NCBI GenBank assembly: GCA_963082875.1
Contig: OY720099.1
Span: 6,820,001-6,884,000, forward strand
Direction of reading: 5' to 3'
Length of the DNA stretch: 64,000 bases
Source: Corella eumyota
Lineage: Eukaryota > Chordata > Ascidiacea > Phlebobranchia > Corellidae
Positions 14,701 through 25,492 of the stretch are shown piece by piece (within the stretch, counting starts at the first letter, position 1; the number at the start of each line of letters is the position of its first letter). The notes below the pieces were generated by a model. That model saw nothing but the letters and a program-made list of their open reading frames with translations, was not told where the DNA came from and ran no database searches. A program made the position numbers and the translations under genes.

Positions 14701-17700
14701 TTAAGTTTTGAGATTTCATAAATTTTTAATAAAAGTTTCATAACTTTTATGAATATTAATATTTCCGAAAAATATTTTGTAAACACGGTAATTGGACCTG
14801 TGCGGTTCTAACACAACAATTATTTTTCAATTTAAAATTTTTAATTTTTTTTTAAAAAATGTGTATGCAATATCATTGGCCAAAAATATCACGTGACCTA
14901 ATTAAACCCAAAATAAAAATTACCTCAAACTTTTGTTTTACTAAAAATTTTCGCAAAATGTTTTATCTTAAATGTTAGTTAGGCCAATGTGCGTCTAATA
15001 AAATACAAAATTTTAGGTTTTGAGATTTCATAAATTTTTAATAAAAGTTTCATAACTTTTATGAATATTAATATTTTTGAAAAATATTTTGTAAACACGG
15101 TAATTGGACCTGTGCAGTTCTAACACAACAATTATTTTTTGATTTAAAATTTTTTATTTTTTTTTAAAAAATTTGTATGCAATATCATTGGCCAAAAATA
15201 TCACGTGACCTAATGAAAACCAAAATAAAAATTACCTCAAACTTTTGTTTTACTGAAAATTTTTGCGAAATGTTTTATCTTGAATGTTAGTTAGGCCAAT
15301 GCGCGTCTAATAAAATACAAAATTTTAGGTTTTGAGATTTCATAGATTTTTAATAAAAGTTTCATAAATTTTATGAATATTAATATTTTCGAAAAATATT
15401 TTGTAAACACGGTAATTGGACCTGTGTGGTTCTAACACAACAATTATTTTTTGATTTAAAATTTTGAATTTTTTTTTAAAAAATGTGTATGCAATATCAT
15501 TGGCCAAAAATATCACGTGACCTAATTAAACCCAAAATAAAAATTACCTCAAACTTTTGTTTTACTGAAAATTTTCGCAAAATGTTTTATCTTGAATGTT
15601 AGTTAGGCCAATGTGCGTCTAATAAAATACAAAATTTTAGGTTTTGAGATTTCATAAATTTTTAATAAAAGTTTCATAACTTATATGAATATTAATATTT
15701 TTGAAAAATATTTTGTAAACACGGTAATTGGACCTGTGCAGTTCTAACACAACAATTATTTTTTGATTTAAAATTTTTTATTTTTTTTCAAAAAATTTGT
15801 ATGCAATATCATTGGCCAAAAATATCACGTGACCTAATGAAAACCAAAATAAAAATTACCTCAAACTTTTGTTTTACTGAAAATTTTTGCGAAATGTTTT
15901 ATCTTGAATGTTAGTTAGGCCAATGCGCGTCTAATAAAATACAAAATTTTAGGTTTTGAGATTTCATAGATTTTTAATAAAAGTTTCATAAATTTTATGA
16001 ATATTAATATTTTCGAAAAATATTTTGTAAACACGGTAATTGGACCTGTGCGGTTCTAACACAACAATTATTTTTCGATTTAAAATTTTTTATTTTTTTT
16101 TCAAAAAATTTGTATGCAATATCATTGGCCAAAAATATCACGTGACCTAATTTAAACCCAAAATAAAAATTACCTCAAACTTTTGTTTTACTGAAAATTT
16201 TTGCGAAATGTTTTATCTTGAATGTTAGTTAGGCCAATGCGCGTCTAATAAAATACAAAATTTTAGGTTTTGAGATTTCATAGACTTTTAATAAAAGTTT
16301 CATAAATTTTATGAATATTAATATTTTTGAAAAATATTTTGTAAACACGGTAATTGGACCTGTGCGGTTCTAACACAACAATTATTTTTCGATTTAAAAT
16401 TTTTAATTTTTTTTTAAAAAATGTGTATGCAATATCATTGGCCAAAAATATTACGAGACCTAATTAAACCCAAAATAAAAATTACCTCAAACTTTTGTTT
16501 TACTGAAAATTTTCGCGAAATGTTTTATCTTGAATGTTAGTTAGGCCAATGTGCGTCTAATAAAATACAAAATTTTAGGTTTTAAGATTTCATAAATTTT
16601 TAATAAAAGTTTCATAACTTTTATGAATATTAATATTTTTGAAAAAAAATTTGTATAGACACGGTAATTGGACCTGTGCGGTTCTAACACAACAATTATT
16701 TTTCGATTTAAAATGTTTTATTTTTTTTCAAAAAATTTGTATGCAATATTATTGGCCAAAAATATCACGTGACCTAATTAAACCCAAAATAAAAATTACC
16801 TCAAACTTTTGTTTTACTGAAAATTTTCGCGAAATGTGTTATCTTAAATGTTAATTAGGCCAATGCGCGTGTAATAAAATACAAAATTTTAGGTTTTGAG
16901 ATTTTATAAATTTTTAATAAAAATATCATAATTTTTATGAATATTAATATTTTCGAAAAATATTTTGTAAACACGGTAATTGAACCTGTGCAGTTCTAAC
17001 ACAACAATTATTTTTTGATTTAAAATTTTTTATTTTATTTTTTTTAATTTGTATGCAATATCATTGGCCAAAAATATCACGTGACTTAATTAAACCCAAA
17101 TTAAAAATTACCTCAAACTTTTGTTTTACTGAAAATTTTCGCGAAATGTTATATCTTGAATGTTAGTTAGGCCAATGCGCGTGTAATAAAATACAAAATT
17201 TTAGGTTTTAAGATTTCATAAATTTTTAATAAAAGTATCATAACTTTTATGAATATTAATATTTTCAAAAAATATTATGTAAACACGGTAATCGGACTTG
17301 TGCGGTTCTAACACAACAATTATTTTTCGATTTAAAATTTTTTATTTTTTTTCAAAAAATTGGTATGCAATATCATTGGCCAAAAATATCACGTGACCTA
17401 ATTAAACCAAAAATAAAAATTACCTCAAACTTTTGTTTTACTAAAAATTTTCCCGAAATGTTTTATTTTGAATGTTAGTTAGGCCAATGCGCGTCTAATA
17501 AAATACAAAATTTTAGGTTTTGAGATTTCACTAATTTTTAATAAAAGTTTCATAACTTTTATGAATATTAATATTTTCGAAAAATATTTTGTAAACACGG
17601 TAATTGGACCTGTGCGGTTCTAACACAACAATTATTTTTCGATTTAAAGTTTTTTATTTTTTTTTTAAATTTGTATGCAATATCATTGGCCAAAAATATC

Positions 17701-19840
17701 ACGTGACCTAATTTAAACCCAAAATAAAAATTACCTCAAACTTTTGTTTTACTGAAAATTTTTGCGAAATGTTTTATCTTGAATGTTAGTTAGGCCAATG
17801 CGCGTCTAATAAAATACAAAATTTTAAGTTTTGAGATTTCATAAATTTTTAATAAAAGTTTCATAACTTTTATGAATATTAATATTTCCGAAAAATATTT
17901 TGTAAACACGGTAATTGGACCTGTGCGGTTCTAACACAACAATTATTTTTCAATTTAAAATTTTTAATTTTTTTTTAAAAAATGTGTATGCAATATCATT
18001 GGCCAAAAATATCACGTGACCTAATTAAACCCAAAATAAAAATTACCTCAAACTTTTGTTTTACTAAAAATTTTCGCAAAATGTTTTATCTTGAATGTTA
18101 GTTAGGCCAATGTGCGTCTAATAAAATACAAAATTTTAGGTTTTGAGATTTCATAAATTTTTAATAAAAGTTTCATAACTTTTATGAATATTAATATTTT
18201 TGAAAAATATTTTGTAAACACGGTAATTGGACCTGTGCAGTTCTAACACAACAATTATTTTTTGATTTAAAATTTTTTATTTTTTTTTAAAAAATTTGTA
18301 TGCAATATCATTGGCCAAAAATATCACGTGACCTAATGAAAACCAAAATAAAAATTACCTCAAACTTTTGTTTTACTGAAAATTTTTGCGAAATGTTTTA
18401 TCTTGAATGTTAGTTAGGCCAATGCGCGTCTAATAAAATACAAAATTTTAGGTTTTGAGATTTCATAGATTTTTAATAAAAGTTTCATAAATTTTATGAA
18501 TATTAATATTTTCGAAAAATATTTTGTAAACACGGTAATTGGACCTGTGTGGTTCTAACACAACAATTATTTTTTGATTTAAAATTTTGAATTTTTTTTT
18601 AAAAAATGTGTATGCAATATCATTGGCCAAAAATATCACGTGACCTAATTAAACCCAAAATAAAAATTACCTCAAACTTTTGTTTTACTGAAAATTTTCG
18701 CAAAATGTTTTATCTTGAATGTTAGTTAGGCCAATGTGCGTCTAATAAAATACAAAATTTTAGGTTTTGAGATTTCATAAATTTTTAATAAAAGTTTCAT
18801 AACTTATATGAATATTAATATTTTTGAAAAATATTTTGTAAACACGGTAATTGGACCTGTGCAGTTCTAACACAACAATTATTTTTTGATTTAAAATTTT
18901 TTATTTTTTTTCAAAAAATTTGTATGCAATATCATTGGCCAAAAATATCACGTGACCTAATGAAAACCAAAATAAAAATTACCTCAAACTTTTGTTTTAC
19001 TGAAAATTTTTGCGAAATGTTTTATCTTGAATGTTAGTTAGGCCAATGCGTGTCTAATAAAATACAAAATTTTAGGTTTTGAGATTTCATAGATTTTTAA
19101 TAAAAGTTTCATAAATTTTATGAATATTAATATTTTCGAAAAATATTTTGTAAACACGGTAATTGGACCTGTGCGGTTCTAACACAACAATTATTTTTCG
19201 ATTTAAAATTTTTTATTTTTTTTTCAAAAAATTTGTATGCAATATCATTGGCCAAAAATATCACGTGACCTAATTTAAACCCAAAATAAAAATTACCTCA
19301 AACTTTTGTTTTACTGAAAATTTTTGCGAAATGTTTTATCTTGAATGTTAGATAGGCCAATGCGCGTCTAATAAAATACAAAATTTTAGGTTTTGAGATT
19401 TCATAAATTTTTAATAAAAGTTTCATAACTTTTATGAATATTAATATTTTCGAATAATATTTTGTAAACACGGTAATTGGACCTGTGCGGTTCTAACACA
19501 ACAATTATTTTTCGATTTAAAATTTTTAATTTTTTTTTAAAAAATGTGTATGCAATATCATTGGCCAAAAATATCACGTGACCTAATTAAACCCAAAATA
19601 AAAATTACCTCAAACTTTTGTTTTACTGAAAATTTTCGCGAAATGTTTTATCTTGAATGTTAATTAGGCCAATGTGCGTTTAATAAAATACAAAATTTTA
19701 GGTTTTGAGATTTCATTAATTTTTAATAAAAGTTTCATAACTTTTATGAATATTAATATTTTAAAAAAAATTTGTGTAGACACGGTAATTGGACCTGTGC
19801 GGTTCTAACACAACAATTATTTTTCGATTTAAAATGTTTT
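11761..19840. repeat. Satellite array, higher-order family B (about 25 monomers)
   Basis: Continuation of the same satellite with a different set of diagnostic variants: CCTAATGAAAACC junctions, AATTCGCGTC in place of AATGCGCGTC, and a GTATAGACACGG variant. Recurring variants at 13516 and 16639, and at about 12648 and 15771, give a unit of 3123 bp, again about 10 monomers. One copy spans about 12.65-15.77 kb and a second 15.77-18.9 kb. A partial third copy runs to 19840, where the array stops abruptly inside a GATTTAAAATGTTTT segment. A three-monomer (937-bp) recurrence links 11771 and 12708. The switch from A-type to B-type variants lies near 11.76 kb with no foreign sequence at the joint. 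No coding potential is seen. Confidence 0.93.
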
Positions 19841-20700
19841 AAAAATGCTAAATTATGTATTTAATTTAATGTTAAAAATTCAGTTAACTTTAAGATAACA
19901 AAAAAATAGTTTTTAAAACTTAAATATGTTTTGAATCATTTTTTTTAATTTAACTGTAAAACAATTTTTTAATTTAATTATTTTTTGGTTTTAATTTACT
20001 ATTGAACCCTTATTATGGTTCGAAATCTTAGATTTCGAAACATATTATTATTGTCTGTGTATTTATTATGGTTCGAAATCTTAGATTTCGAAACATATTG
20101 TTATTGTCCGTATATTTATTATTATTTTTATTTTTATTTTTATTTTTATTCTTACTAATCCGAATTTTGAAATCGAATAACTTTTAATTTTGTGTATATA
20201 AATTTTTTAAATTTTAGTATGTTGTTTATTATCATATGGTGTTTCAATCCTCCTATTTTGATAATTTTAATATTATTAATTAGTAATTAATTGGTGTTTG
20301 TTTAATAAAATTTAGAGATCGTTATTAAGTTTTCAAATTTTGGTCAGTTATATATTATAATATTAATAACTCAAAAATGGATTAAAAATTTAATTTTTGT
20401 TTGTTTATTATATTTAAATTCTTGTTTGTTTATTAAAAATTAAAGTTTGATATTAAGCATTAAAAATTTGGTATGATGTATTTATTTTATAATATAAGTA
20501 GTTAAAAAACCTATAAGAAAAATAATTTACGTTTATTTATCATATTTAAATGCGCGTTTATGCCATAAAAACTAAAAATTGTTATTTAAGCGCAGAACAA
20601 AGAAAAATTTTAATTTTTTAGTGTAATAATTAAAAAAGGTATACGTAATATTTGATTAATTAGTTCAGTTAATCTTTTTAAATAGGTAATGTTTGTCTAT
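19841..20700. other. AT-rich edge sequence next to the satellite, no gene seen
   Basis: Unique, very AT-rich DNA right of the array end. It contains the palindrome duplication at 20011-20115 and a short TATTTT-type simple repeat near 20118-20153. I see no exon, RNA gene or transposon ends. Confidence 0.6.
20011..20115. repeat. 53-bp tandem duplication carrying a 21-bp palindrome
   Basis: Two near-identical copies lie 53 bp apart. Each contains an inverted repeat with 10-bp arms around a single central base (TTCGAAATCT-T-AGATTTCGAA) at 20019-20039 and 20072-20092. The copies differ at only a few bases in the spacer. The GGTTCGAA part resembles a tRNA B-box, but no A-box or cloverleaf surrounds it. 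Confidence 0.85.
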
Positions 20701-21482
20701 AAATTTATTTACAATAAATATTAATTTTAAAAATAATCAAATAATTTCGAACCATATTTTATTTATCAAATAAATCTAGTTTGTAAATGCGCTTATTCTG
20801 CAAATGGGGTTATTGAGAAAAAAGGTAAATTTAAATCTAAAATAAAAATTTTTTAATTTTATTTTTAAACAATATTTTACATGGCCTATAGCATATAGGT
20901 CAATCGATGACTCTTGCCTATACTGCGACGAATTAAAAAACCATGTAACTTTTTTTTTACTGAATTTTAATGTTAGTTAGAGCCTTGCAAATATCATAAA
21001 ATTGATTAATTTCGTTTTTGAGGTTTCGCAAAAATTAATATTTTAGGTCATAACTCTCGCGTACATTTATAAATTTAGCTGATTTTTTGAAAATGTGCTT
21101 ATTGGGCAAATAGACTCTTAAAAAGTTAAACTTAAAATCTAAAAAAAAAAATTTAAATTTTGTTTTTGAACAATATTCTGCATGGCCTATAGCATATAAG
21201 TCAATTAATGACAGCATGCCTGTACTGCAACAAATTAAAAAAAACGTTGTTACTTTTGTTCTATTGAATTTTTCTTAAACATTTTTATTTCTTAAATGTT
21301 AGTTAAAGCATTGCGATTATAATAAAATTGATTAATTTTATTTTTGAAGTTTCGAAAAAATTAGTATTTTTGGTCATTACTTAGCATATATTTATAGATT
21401 TAACTAATTTTTCGAAAATGCGCTTATTGAACCAATGTAGTTGCTTTAAAATAATTAAATTTAAAACAAAAAAAACATGTTT
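20700..21482. repeat. Diverged relatives of the satellite monomer (about 2.3 copies)
   Basis: Landmarks recur at about 300-bp period: ATGYGCTTATT at 20787, 21093 and 21418 (spacings 306 and 325), and CATGGCCTATAGCATATA at 20881 and 21181 (spacing 300). Several pieces align in the same order with the intact satellite: a GTTACTTTTGTTCTATTGAA-like segment, AATGTTAGTTA followed by CC or GC and TTGCG, a TTTGAGGTTTCG-like segment, and TTCGAAAAT. Identity between these copies, and to the main array, is far lower than within the array. They are best read as old, no longer homogenised members of the same repeat. Confidence 0.75.
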
Positions 21483-21871
21483 TAACATTTTAACAATTTT
21501 GTTTTTACTGCAACATTACCGGTCACATTCGGTCACATATCCCTAATAAGGCTCTAAAGTCAAAAAAAAATCACTAGATTGACAATGATATAACATTTTA
21601 TATTGGTTTCTAAATAACTAAAACAATTAACTCAATACACAATGAACAATTAACATAATACACAAATAATAATATGCCATTGTCACCTAAAACAATTCGT
21701 TGGTTCTTACTAAACAATCAACTGACAATAATATTTAAAACTTTACGCAACAGAGCATATCAGTTTTTTTCACACAGTTGAGTTTAAATATTTTTTGTCC
21801 TCATGTTTCGAATAGTTGTTTGTACGAATCAAATTTGTAAAAAAAAACAAACAAAAACACTACAATTGCTG
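21483..21871 (-). other. 3' flank / presumed 3' UTR of the PAN-TSP1-SRCR gene
   Basis: AT-rich sequence directly after the stop codon at 21872 on the minus strand. No canonical AATAAA is seen close by. An AATATAAAA run on the minus strand near 21596-21608 could serve as a variant polyadenylation signal, but this is weak. No other gene is visible. Confidence 0.4.
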
Positions 21872-24800
21872 TTAAAGAGTTTTGCAGCAAAACACGTAAG
21901 TCGCCCAAGCCTTTCCAGGAATTTCTGTTGCAGTCCAAAAAGGAACTCCATATTCTTCAATGTGTCTAAATCCCGTTGGATGAAAGTTTCCCACCTGAGT
22001 CCAGTCATTGTAAGGGGTTCTAAATCATATTATTAATGCACCAAGGTATGCTAAGTTCAAAATAACTTAAAATGTGGAAGAAATGTTGCTAGTTTGTAGT
22101 ATGCCTGAGAAGGCATTGACTCTGAAGTAGTAGAAGAGTTCTTTTTTCGCAATTAATCGCCAACTAATCGGGGGATTATAAGCCGAAATGTTATACGTCT
22201 GGCTTTACCATTGTCACATTATTTGCCATTAATGCTGGTGTTAAAGTCTCTTTCTTTAACATGCTATGAAAAAAAATTGTCAAGCCAAAACTTTTACCTT
22301 AAGGGTGCCCAATTGTCTCCAGGTAATGTACCAGTTAAAATTGGAATATTGTCATTGTTTGGAAAAATGTCATCGTATTCACAAATCTCACTGAATTTGT
22401 TGTAGCAAAATTGTCTGTTGTATTCATAAGTGATAATAGTGTCCAGACTGTGCACAAAAAAGTTGATGTAGGTGTCCGCTGCAATTGTAAAGTATTATAT
22501 ATTTTGTTTTTATTTTATTTTTAACTAAGAAACGACTAAACAGTTAAGAAGATGAAGAAACCTCTTTACCTTGACCCAGTCTTAATTTTCCCTGTTCATT
22601 TTTGGACATTTTTAAAATAATATTTTCCTAATTATTGTGTAGAAATGCACAATGTGGTAACGAAACTGCCATTAAAAGTTTAATAAACTTTGACCAAAAA
22701 TTATCTATAATACCTTGGCACGAAACATAAAGTTGAGATGTACATGTTGGATGATCCCCCCAGCCGTCATGTTGACATTGCATTAAGTATCTGACGTCAC
22801 CACAGCTGGTCGGTTTTAAAAATACCTAAACATATAAATAATAAACAAGTAAAATATTAAAGTTTAACGTAAATGGATTTCAGTAAATGGTATGTCATAG
22901 GGTTAGAATTTAGTAACGGCATAGTAAATAGATATGAACTAACCTCTTGCGGCAAAGTTGTACTTGGGTCTGATGGCACAACGTCAGATACATACATATA
23001 ATTATATCCACAAACCGTCCTATATATACTTGTTCTAGTTGCTGCATCCCAAGTAAGGTCCTAAAAATATTCATTAAAAACCTATCTGTAGAGTAGCAGA
23101 TACAAAAATATTTCAAATTTAACATTCATTATATTAAATATTTCAAATTACATCACAAACAGTTTTCCAACTTGGTAAAACGCGGTTACTGTCATCGTAG
23201 ATAAAAACTCGTCCAAAGGTTCCGTTTTCCAACGCTATTGGTGCTTTTTAACACAAAGGGAGAAATTTATTTTCAGAACTAAAAGTTGATAAATATTCTA
23301 AATATTAAATTGCAAACACTTACTATCGCAAGATGGTAGTCTGCATTTTATAGTTTTTTCGCTGTCACCAGGACATGGTAAGTTGCTGTCTGTAATACAT
23401 GTCCTTGATTTTGTCTTATTTCCTCTGCCACAGTTGTTTTCTGTTGTACAATAACTCCAAGCCTGCCAGTGAGCCCAATCTACATCAAACCACAAAGGAA
23501 AATAGTTAATTTTAAATATAAAAATAATAAATACCTATCCTAAAAGTGTTACAATTTGTTTACAAGTAAATAGTTTTTTTTAATATTCCAATGGCGGAAA
23601 TAGGCAAATAGAATGACATTGTTGGGATCTTAAGACTATAACCTATTCCGATAATGCTACTATACATAAATAAAATGACCCAACTTAAACAAACTTACAA
23701 GGACATATTCCTGGTTCGCAAAGTTGGCGATCTTCGAATCTTCCTTGGCACTTCCACTTATGATTCCCCGGACACGTTCTCGTCCGTGATTGGATGCCAC
23801 GACCACACGTCACCGAGCAAGTGGACCATGACGACCAAACCGACCAATCAACATAGTAATCTTGTGTAAAAGTTTTTAAAAATGACTTTACTTATTTTAA
23901 CAATTTTTTGTTCTATAATACAGGCTTAATCAAAACGATATTTAATCTATTAGGTTTATATATAAATTTTAATATTTATTAAAATAACCTGCAAGTGGAG
24001 ATAAAGTTGACTGACAGCTGTAATCACTTTCCAATTTTCTTTGTTTAGGAGGCAAGGGTGAACAGACTTTGTTATCTCCACAATTTGAATCTTTGCAAGG
24101 GTTGTAGATTGTCTGCAAGAAAATCGTTAACCAAATTTAAAGTTTAACAAGACATTGATAAGTTTAAAATCATATTAAGTTTATGTTAGGTCGAGGTATG
24201 ATTTACAAATTTTTATTAAAAGTCAGAAATGTTTCTTAGCTTTAAACTCTTTTTGACAAAAATGTTGAAACAGGTACAATTGATTACTTTATGAAACCTA
24301 CCATTGATTACTCTATTATATATATAAAACACATATTAATTTGCTACTACTGTAAATCGTACTTTTTTTATTTTTTATTCAACAAAGCAAGTTAAAATTC
24401 AAAGTAGCTAACCTTGCCTTTCAGGACGAGTGCATCGCTGCTATAATAATCCCAATCTGGTACAGCAATAAGTCCTTGAATTAGTTGTAGCCAATCACCT
24501 TTATACTGTACCCATGTCGGAGTATTTCTGGCAACCGTTGACCTCTTCACAGTATTAAGCTCACACTCTCCATTTGACTTATCATGATTAAAGGATTTGC
24601 ATCTAAAAACAAAGATATGTTGTGGGCAGCGATTTACTATTGATTAACTTAGATTAAAGTTAAATAACGTTAGTTTACCTTTGATCAGCTTTACATTCTA
24701 TCCAGCATTGCTCAACAACAAATACTTTAACTTTCTTGAACGAATAATTTGGAAAGTAATTTCCAATCATAGCATCACCTTCTGGATTTTTAACCCAGGA

Positions 24801-24929
24801 GTTACTGGCGTCTATTCTCTCGTTTTGTGACGTCATTCTACTGCACGGTACTATAGAAACTGATGACGTAAACAGTGACGTCATTGTAAGTATACTGAGA
24901 GCAAAACTCATGGTTTTAATTTTTTTCAA
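21872..24929 (-). CDS. Secreted PAN/apple - TSP1 x2 - SRCR-like protein, 10 exons, 510 aa
   Basis: Exons in coding order: 24929-24679, 24602-24413, 24112-23989, 23860-23699, 23479-23324, 23243-23152, 23060-22944, 22825-22714, 22478-22298 and 22019-21872. All junctions are GT-AG and the frame is continuous to a TAA. Residues 1-25 are a signal peptide; a second in-frame ATG (Met7) has the better ACC context. Residues 45-147 hold a PAN/apple-like segment ([11 protein letters not shown], later ECELN). Residues 148-188 are a short Cys-rich, EGF-like linker. Residues 189-242 and 243-294 are two TSP1 repeats with WSVWSSW / WAHWQAW, CSVTCG and six Cys each. Residues 295-401 resemble an SRCR domain (WKTVCD, VCGY, six Cys, ending VSC). 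Residues 402-510 are unrecognised. The TSP1 exons are phase 1-1 modules, and the SRCR block also starts and ends in phase 1. Known members of these families act in adhesion, matrix or defence; the actual ligand is unknown. Confidence 0.88.
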
Positions 24930-25122
24930 TTTTTTTAAATTGGAAATAAAATAATATTTTGTAAACGAATATTGAAAGAAATAAATAATTTATGAGAAAT
25001 TATTTTTGTGAGATTACAACCTATATAATTACTAATTCACTTTTTAAATACCAAATAATAGTGTATATAAATTAATATTACAATACTCTGAAGAAAAAAC
25101 AATATTTAAGAATTTCATCTTA

Positions 25123-25140
25123 TTTATTTTTCAATTTATT
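25123..25140 (-). terminator. Probable ARID5 polyadenylation signals (two AATAAA)
   Basis: Two canonical AATAAA hexamers on the minus strand, 12 bp apart, lie downstream of the ARID5 stop at 25493 and about 195 bp before the next start codon. Position and orientation fit 3'-end formation. Chance occurrence is possible in DNA this AT-rich. Confidence 0.45.
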
Positions 25141-25210
25141 TTTCGCGCACATTGAAAACAGTGAACGTAAAAATGAAGAAGATTCGTACAGTTCACCGAA
25201 AAATATAATG

Positions 25211-25290
25211 TTTTTAGCCTATAAATAATAATATAGGCTAAAAACAATAATTATAATGTTTTTTTAGCCTATAAATAATAATAATAAGAA
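25211..25290. repeat. 13-bp-arm stem-loop plus partial direct repeat
   Basis: TTTTTAGCCTATA (25211-25223) and its exact reverse complement TATAGGCTAAAAA (25232-25244) enclose an 8-base loop. The left arm with flanking AATAATAATA is repeated directly at about 25256-25290. It lies in the probable ARID5 3' UTR, so it could fold in the transcript. Confidence 0.75.
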
Positions 25291-25492
25291 TAACATTAAT
25301 AGCACGCCAATTAGCAGCAAAAATTAAAGAAATTAAGTCAAAAATAAAACCACCTTCCTGTCATTGGTAGGAAAAAAAACGTAGCAGAAAAAAAGTAAAA
25401 TGCACAGCATATTTGAAAAACAAACAAACAATGAACTATATTTGAACGTTAAAAATCAATAATAAGAAAATTTTAAAATAAGAGACATTTAA

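Larger units (their letters stand above)
24930..25492. other. Intergenic stretch between the two minus-strand genes
   Basis: This 563-bp gap contains, in minus orientation, the probable ARID5 3' UTR and then the 5' flank of the PAN-TSP1-SRCR gene. Two AATAAA hexamers on the minus strand (25140-25135 and 25128-25123) are plausible ARID5 polyadenylation signals, about 355-370 nt past its stop. A stem-loop lies at 25211-25244. No clear promoter motif is seen for the downstream gene. Confidence 0.5.

Noticed and set aside
13516-16854. Two identical 71-residue plus-strand open frames
   Set aside because: Same reason: they are one higher-order unit (3123 bp) apart and lie wholly inside satellite monomers.
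1-19840. CRISPR-like regularly spaced repeat
   Set aside because: There are no unique spacers. The whole 309-bp unit is repeated head to tail, and the other genes are spliced eukaryotic genes.
20015-20030. tRNA gene suggested by GGTTCGAA B-box
   Set aside because: No A-box, acceptor stem or cloverleaf can be built around either copy.
21803-22405. Plus-strand open frames over the end of the PAN-TSP1-SRCR gene
   Set aside because: They are antisense to the last exons, which join in phase on the minus strand to a proper stop.
24930-25492. Operon with ARID5 and the downstream gene
   Set aside because: Tunicate operons usually have much shorter spacers. Here 563 bp with two AATAAA signals separates the genes, and no clear trans-splice acceptor was seen next to the start codon.
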